DNA from: JANYJJ01 sp043749975
Lineage (GTDB): Bacteria > Pseudomonadota > Gammaproteobacteria > Burkholderiales > Burkholderiaceae_C
Direction: 5' to 3'
Assembly: GCA_043749975.1 (NCBI GenBank)
Contig: JAYVCL010000383.1
Span: forward strand, 1-8,989
Length of the DNA: 8,989 nt
The notes under the pieces are model-generated. The model worked only from the letters and a program-made list of their open reading frames with translations, ran no database searches and was not told where the DNA came from. A program made the translations under genes and the position numbers. Within the stretch, counting starts at the first letter, position 1; every line of letters starts with the position of its first letter. Of the stretch, positions 5,793-8,989 are shown piece after piece.

Positions 5793-7272
5793 CTGTTGCG
5801 GCGGCTGGAGCCGCGTCTCGAGCGCCTCGTTTTGTGGGCCGGCCGCCGAGCAAGCCTTCGTGGCCAGACAGTATTTCGCCGATTCGGATGCCAGACTCGT
5901 CGATGGTGAACTCGCGCAGTTCGTCCGAATGCGCGCTGGCCCGCACCTTGACCACCGCGATCACGCGCCGCAGCCTGCTCTCGACCTCGATATAGCGCTG
6001 CACGATGATGGCATCCGTCAGGAAAGCGGTGCCGTAGGGGCTGAAGCGCAGGTCGGTGTAGCGGTCTTCCAACTCGGATGTCAAGAGCACGGTGACGTCG
6101 GCGATCGCCAGCGCCGTGACCAGTCTGGCCAGCGATTCTCTGAAGTCGCTGCGGAAGGTCGGCGCCAGGGCGAGCTCGAAACCCGACAGCGAATCGATGA
6201 CGACGCGAGTGGCGTTGAGCCGGCGGATTTCGTTGATGAGCAACTGCACGATCTCGTCGATCGAGAGATCAGGGGCCGCGCTGTCGACCAGGCCGACCCG
6301 GCCGCTTTCGATCAGGTCGGCCACCAGCGGGTTGCGTGATCGGTTGGGGCGCTGCTCGAAGGCGGCGATCACACCGGTTTCGCCGCAGCGCGCACCCTCG
6401 GCCAGGAACGCCGCCGCCAGCAAGCTCTTGCCCGATCCGGACGGGCCCGCCACCAGCAGCGAGTAGCCCTGCGGCAGCCCGCCGCCCAGCATCTTGTCCA
6501 GCCGCGGCACACCCATCAGCAGGCGCGGGCCGAGCGGTCTTGCGTCCATGTCCGGGGCCGCGATGATCAAGGAGCGGGCCGGTGCGAACACCTTGACGCC
6601 TTCAGCGCCGATGCGAAAAGTGTGCAGTCCGGGCAGCGTTGCCTGGCCGCGCATCTTCACGATTTCCAGCTTGCGTACGACCGAGTTGCGCTCCACGCTT
6701 TGCCGCATCCAGATCAAGCCGTCGGACACTGTGAACACCGGGTTGGCGTCGGTCTCGGTGAAGTACTCGCCGATGAGGAAGGTGGTGGCTTGCCAACTCG
6801 TCATCAGCATGCCGAGTTGCTGCACGAACTGCTGCAGGCTGTTGTGCGGGTTGTCGTCGGTCTGGCTCGCCTGCACGACGGAGCGGAACGAGTCGACGAA
6901 AACGAGCCCCGGCGCATAGGTGGTCACCTCTTCGACGATGCGCCGCAGCACCCGGTCGAGGTCGCCCGACATCGCGTCTTCCGACAAGTTGATGAATCGA
7001 ATTGAACGGTTGATCGACTCGTTTTCGAAGAAACCGAACTGCTGCTGGTAGCGCAGCATTTTCAACGGTGGTTCGCCCAGCACCGTGAAATAGAGCGCCG
7101 GCCGCGCGGGGGTCGCCAGCGAAAACATGATCTGGTGCGCCAGCGTGGTCTTGCCCGAGCCGGGCTGTCCGGCGATCAGGTTGAACGAGAACTCGGGCAG
7201 CCCCCCGCCCAGCACCTCGTCCATGCCCGGCACGCCGGTGGGCAGGCAGTTGATCGTCACTTTGGTAGTCAT
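5785..7272 (-). CDS. KaiC-like double RecA-fold ATPase
   Basis: This 495-aa protein is a KaiC-family ATPase with two RecA-type domains. Domain 1 has LPTGVPGMDEVLGGGLP (10-26), Walker A GQPGSGKT (35-42) and Walker B LVFVD (123-127). Domain 2 has GVPRLDKMLGGGLPQG (254-269), Walker A GPSGSGKS (276-283) and Walker B RVVID (356-360). The end RASAH..LREF..D..GIRIGE and GHEGLLGG is typical of the family. The tandem catalytic Glu of clock KaiC read GE (66-67) in domain 1 and EQ (306-307) in domain 2. The Ser-Thr phosphorylation pair aligns by eye with Ala416-Phe417 (GTAFLTDAII). No kaiA or kaiB is present in the window, so a signalling rather than clock role is inferred. ATG 7272 has GAGGAG about 8 nt upstream. 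The start overlaps the preceding gene (ATGA) and the stop overlaps the GGDEF/kinase gene by 8 nt, making it the middle gene of a coupled operon. Confidence 0.93.
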   Translation of the reverse strand: MTTKVTINCLPTGVPGMDEVLGGGLPEFSFNLIAGQPGSGKTTLAHQIMFSLATPARPALYFTVLGEPPLKMLRYQQQFGFFENESINRSIRFINLSEDAMSGDLDRVLRRIVEEVTTYAPGLVFVDSFRSVVQASQTDDNPHNSLQQFVQQLGMLMTSWQATTFLIGEYFTETDANPVFTVSDGLIWMRQSVERNSVVRKLEIVKMRGQATLPGLHTFRIGAEGVKVFAPARSLIIAAPDMDARPLGPRLLMGVPRLDKMLGGGLPQGYSLLVAGPSGSGKSLLAAAFLAEGARCGETGVIAAFEQRPNRSRNPLVADLIESGRVGLVDSAAPDLSIDEIVQLLINEIRRLNATRVVIDSLSGFELALAPTFRSDFRESLARLVTALAIADVTVLLTSELEDRYTDLRFSPYGTAFLTDAIIVQRYIEVESRLRRVIAVVKVRASAHSDELREFTIDESGIRIGEILSGHEGLLGGRPTKRGARDAAPAAATDV

Positions 7273-7703
7273 TTCGTATTCTCCTCAACCGCCGGGCCGC
7301 TCAAAAAGTTGATCCACACAGAACGCAACAAGCGCTCGGTGAGCGAGGGGCCGACCAGGTTGGACAGCAGTTCGTAGAAAGTTTGCAGCACTTCGCCTCC
7401 GGCCGCAGCGGCCTCGGCACTGCTCTGCTGCGCCAGCACGGATTTCAGAGGCGCGACATCCAGGGTCGTCTGCACACTTTCAAGCATCGCGGCGAGGCAG
7501 GGGTGATCCTGACGATTCAGATGCAGGCTGCGCTTGAACAACGCTGCGACGCCACGCGACCCGATGATGGGGGTCAGCGCCGCATCGATCTGGTGCCAGG
7601 CCGCAGCGGTGGCATCGGCAATTTGCGAAGCGGTTGCGGTGGCACCGGCTCGGTGGGCCAGAAACGCTGCAATCTGATGGCCCTCTTTGCTTTGCATGGA
7701 CAT
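7269..7703 (-). CDS. Small helical protein preceding the KaiC-like gene, function unknown
   Basis: The product is 144 aa from ATG 7703. I do not recognise a named domain. It appears all-helical: GHQIAAFLAHRAGATATAS (8-26), LTPIIGSRGVAALFKRSL (43-60), an Ala/Gln-rich segment (90-104), then LQTFYELLSNLVGPSLTERLLRSVW (106-130), ending in an acidic/polar tail. It has no signal peptide or membrane segment. The frame is open from a GTG at 7760, which would add 19 residues. I prefer ATG 7703 (or the ATG two codons on, 7697), because the extension is poor and none of the options has a clear Shine-Dalgarno. The stop overlaps the KaiC-like start by 4 nt (ATGA, 7269-7272), so the two are almost certainly co-translated and this protein is a candidate KaiC partner or regulator. 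The ORF is firm; the function is open. Confidence 0.82.
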   Translation of the reverse strand: MSMQSKEGHQIAAFLAHRAGATATASQIADATAAAWHQIDAALTPIIGSRGVAALFKRSLHLNRQDHPCLAAMLESVQTTLDVAPLKSVLAQQSSAEAAAAGGEVLQTFYELLSNLVGPSLTERLLRSVWINFLSGPAVEENTK

Positions 7704-8009
7704 GGGTTGCGAACTGTTGATGGCTGCAAAAACATGGTACGCGCTGGCGCCGTTCGACACATGGACGGGTCAGAAAATTGACGAATTTATTGCGCGCCCT
7801 ATGTCTGCTGCCGCACAGACAGGTTAATTTAGACGCATCTATTTTGGCCGATTGGCAAGGTGGTTCGCGAGAGATGCCTTCAGCCATGCCAGGCGCGCGT
7901 GCGTTTTACCCCCTTGCTCAGATATGAATCAGGCCCTTCAGCAGGGGCGCAGTAAAGCTCCTTGCATGCCGTCCACCTCTTGGGGTGAACGTGTTGTTCT
8001 GACGAGCGC
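7704..8009. other. 306-bp gap with no convincing gene, between the chaperone module and the KaiC-like operon
   Basis: No protein-like reading was found on either strand; the short ORFs here are extensions or shadows of neighbours. The part nearest the KaiC operon (about 7770-7860) is noticeably richer in A+T than the rest of the window and probably carries the operon promoter, though I could not place confident -35/-10 boxes. Further out, CCCC-TGCT (7910-7918, one T bulged) can pair with AGCAGGGG (7940-7947) across a 21-nt loop. This is a weak candidate for the end of the chaperone transcript, because no T tract follows. Confidence 0.5.
7802..7821. promoter_or_regulatory. Inverted repeat TGTCTG-N8-CAGACA upstream of the KaiC-like operon
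   Basis: A perfect 6-bp inverted repeat, TGTCTG (7802-7807) and CAGACA (7816-7821), is separated by 8 nt. It lies about 100 bp upstream of the first gene of the KaiC-like operon, flanked on both sides by A+T-rich sequence. The size and position suit an operator for a dimeric regulator. A 6-bp repeat can occur by chance, so this is a low-confidence call. Confidence 0.3.
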
Positions 8010-8567
8010 TCAGGCCCGGGTTGATGACACGGGCTTGGCCTTGGCTGCCTTCTTGGCGGCAGCGGGCGCTTGCGATGCCGCAGGGGTCGCCACTGGTTCT
8101 GCTTTCGCTTGCTTCAAATCGTGAAAGTGCACCGTCGGCAGCATCACGGGACCGGCAGGCATGCGCGAAGTCAACGTCAGCAATTGCTCGCGGATGGCCG
8201 ACCACAGCAGCGCAGCGCCGTTGACGGTCACCAGGTCAGTAGGCGGCCCCAGCTTCTCTGCACCCTTGGGCAAAAGGATCACGCCGGCCGTCTCGATGTC
8301 GATCAGGTAGGGCGAGAACTTGCGGTCAGTTTCGTCGGCCGAGGGTTGGTTGTCGATCACCAGCCGCAGCGAGACCACGTATATCGGCCCCCGCTCATGC
8401 GCCATGTCGACCTCACCCAAGCCAACTTCGGTGGTGATGCTCACGCCGTCAAAGACGAACACCGTCGTCATCGGGTTGGACGGCTCCGCTAGAGCGTGCT
8501 TCGGGTCAATCTCGACGTGCACGCTCTTGAACGTCAGTTGCAGTAGCTGAATCGGGCTCGGCATCAT
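8010..8567 (-). CDS. SecB-like chaperone of a toxin-antitoxin-chaperone (TAC) module
   Basis: This 185-aa protein has a SecB fold. SecB is a cytoplasmic tetrameric chaperone that holds unfolded proteins, and SecB-like relatives in TAC modules protect an antitoxin. The segments fit SecB order: an opening strand QLLQLTFKSVHVEI (7-20), VFVFDGVSITTEVGLGE (36-52), IYVVSLRLVID (62-72), YLIDIETAGVILL (87-99) and a late helix AALLWSAIREQLLTLTSR (118-135). The domain ends PVMLPTVHFHDL (140-151), equivalent to the SecB ending FPQLNLAPVNFDAL. Instead of the acidic zinc-binding tail that contacts SecA, it ends in an Ala/Lys-rich tail (153-185). ATG 8567 overlaps the stop of the antitoxin-like gene (ATGA, 8564-8567); a second ATG follows directly. 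A dedicated TAC chaperone is favoured over housekeeping secB by this pairing and by the lack of grxC or gpsA neighbours in view. Confidence 0.82.
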   Translation of the reverse strand: MMPSPIQLLQLTFKSVHVEIDPKHALAEPSNPMTTVFVFDGVSITTEVGLGEVDMAHERGPIYVVSLRLVIDNQPSADETDRKFSPYLIDIETAGVILLPKGAEKLGPPTDLVTVNGAALLWSAIREQLLTLTSRMPAGPVMLPTVHFHDLKQAKAEPVATPAASQAPAAAKKAAKAKPVSSTRA

Positions 8568-8989
8568 GATGCGATTGCCTCGCGCTCCATCCGGCCTTCG
8601 TTGCTTGCCTCTGTTTTTGCAGGTGTTGCGCTTTCGGGCAACGTCAGGGTCTGCCGCGTAGCGACCAAGTGAGCTGATAACACCTTCGTCACGAGGCTCC
8701 CGAGCTTCGCGGCGCTGCCGAAGGACACATAGCGCTCTTGATGCTTTGTGCCGGCCTGGGCTGCGTCGTACACCTTGGCCAGCGGCCGAACCTTGACCCG
8801 CTGCTCATCCTCGCAGCGTTCTTTCCACAACGGCAGGTCAACGTCTGCCTTGTCAGCCAGCCACTTCAGAAGGGCAGGCTTTTCGATGGCGGCTTCCAGT
8901 AGACGTGTGGTGCTGTCGTCCGGGAAGGTGGCCTCGTTCTCGTAGCGCGAGAACGCGATCTTGCCCTTGCCAAAAATCTTCGCTGCAGC
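8564..8989 (-). CDS. MqsA-type antitoxin, C-terminal part (N terminus beyond the window)
   Basis: The frame is open from the right edge of the window, so only the last 141 residues are visible. They begin with AAAKIFGKGKIAFSRYENEA, which matches the DNA-binding helix-turn-helix of MqsA/YgiT antitoxins (family pattern A-x-x-FGGG-x-x-AFSRYE-x-G), followed by LLEAAIEKPALLKWL where MqsA has LLRLLDRHPELL. An N-terminal CxxC zinc domain would lie outside. Beyond the helix-turn-helix there is an unusually long extension of about 85 residues (VYDAAQAG, YVSFGSAAKLGSLVTKVLSAHLVA and a polar Glu/Thr-rich end). In TAC systems such a C-terminal extension is the chaperone-addiction region recognised by the SecB-like partner, and here the SecB-like gene overlaps by 4 nt. 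The toxin (mqsR or higB type) would be expected just beyond 8989. A TTG at 8830 is internal and not a real start. Confidence 0.75.
   Translation of the reverse strand, partial: AAAKIFGKGKIAFSRYENEATFPDDSTTRLLEAAIEKPALLKWLADKADVDLPLWKERCEDEQRVKVRPLAKVYDAAQAGTKHQERYVSFGSAAKLGSLVTKVLSAHLVATRQTLTLPESATPAKTEASNEGRMEREAIAS

Noticed and set aside
5737..6339. A 200-codon open frame on the + strand
   Set aside because: It runs antisense to the end of the KaiC-like gene and the start of the GGDEF gene; no motif or credible start context.
7704..7760. A GTG start at 7760 for the small protein ahead of the KaiC-like gene
   Set aside because: It has no Shine-Dalgarno and adds an unremarkable 19 residues; kept only as an alternative start.
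1..8989. CRISPR array, insertion sequence or prophage genes
   Set aside because: No regularly spaced repeats, transposase, terminal inverted repeats or phage structural genes were seen on either strand.

Overview
The window reads as a chromosomal segment of a high-GC betaproteobacterium, most likely Burkholderiales. The pointers are strong G/C bias at third codon positions, an aat-bpt pair of Burkholderiales style, a short HPF/RaiA-like protein of the type found in that order, and a KaiC-family gene next to a GGDEF/kinase gene. No database search was possible, so all family names rest on motifs read by eye.

Layout. On the + strand lie tRNA-Val(CAC) (25-99), its intrinsic terminator (135-164) and a FAD-dependent LhgO/L2HGDH-type oxidoreductase (234-1349). 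Everything else that is intact is on the - strand and is listed here in + coordinates. First come bpt (1333-2136) and aat (2133-2897), which share a 4-nt GTGA stop/start overlap. Next is a scar holding the last 58 codons of a branched-chain amino acid ABC transporter binding protein (3082-3258, + strand). It is followed by an HPF/RaiA-like ribosome-binding protein (3363-3737) and a 65-aa NPFMSLWLS-type small protein (3858-4055). Then comes a three-gene, overlap-coupled cassette (4164-7703) read in the order small unknown protein, double-domain KaiC-like ATPase, GGDEF plus histidine-kinase-like protein. A 306-base gap follows. The window ends with a SecB-like chaperone (8010-8567) and the C-terminal part of an MqsA-type antitoxin that runs off the edge (8564-8989).

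How the genes work together. Aat and Bpt are the two aminoacyl transferases of the bacterial N-degron pathway and feed substrates to ClpS/ClpAP. The KaiC cassette looks like one signalling unit, because its two junctions overlap by 4 and 8 nt. The KaiC-like protein keeps both P-loops but lacks the Ser-Thr phosphorylation pair of clock KaiC. Its partner keeps an apparently complete diguanylate cyclase domain with a product-inhibition I-site. That partner's kinase half has Lys where the phospho-accepting His should be, and its ATP lid is shortened. A KaiC-type ATPase controlling c-di-GMP synthesis through a pseudokinase is the most unusual idea in the window. At the right edge, the antitoxin/SecB-like pair with an ATGA overlap has the architecture of a toxin-antitoxin-chaperone (TAC) module; the toxin would lie just beyond base 8989.
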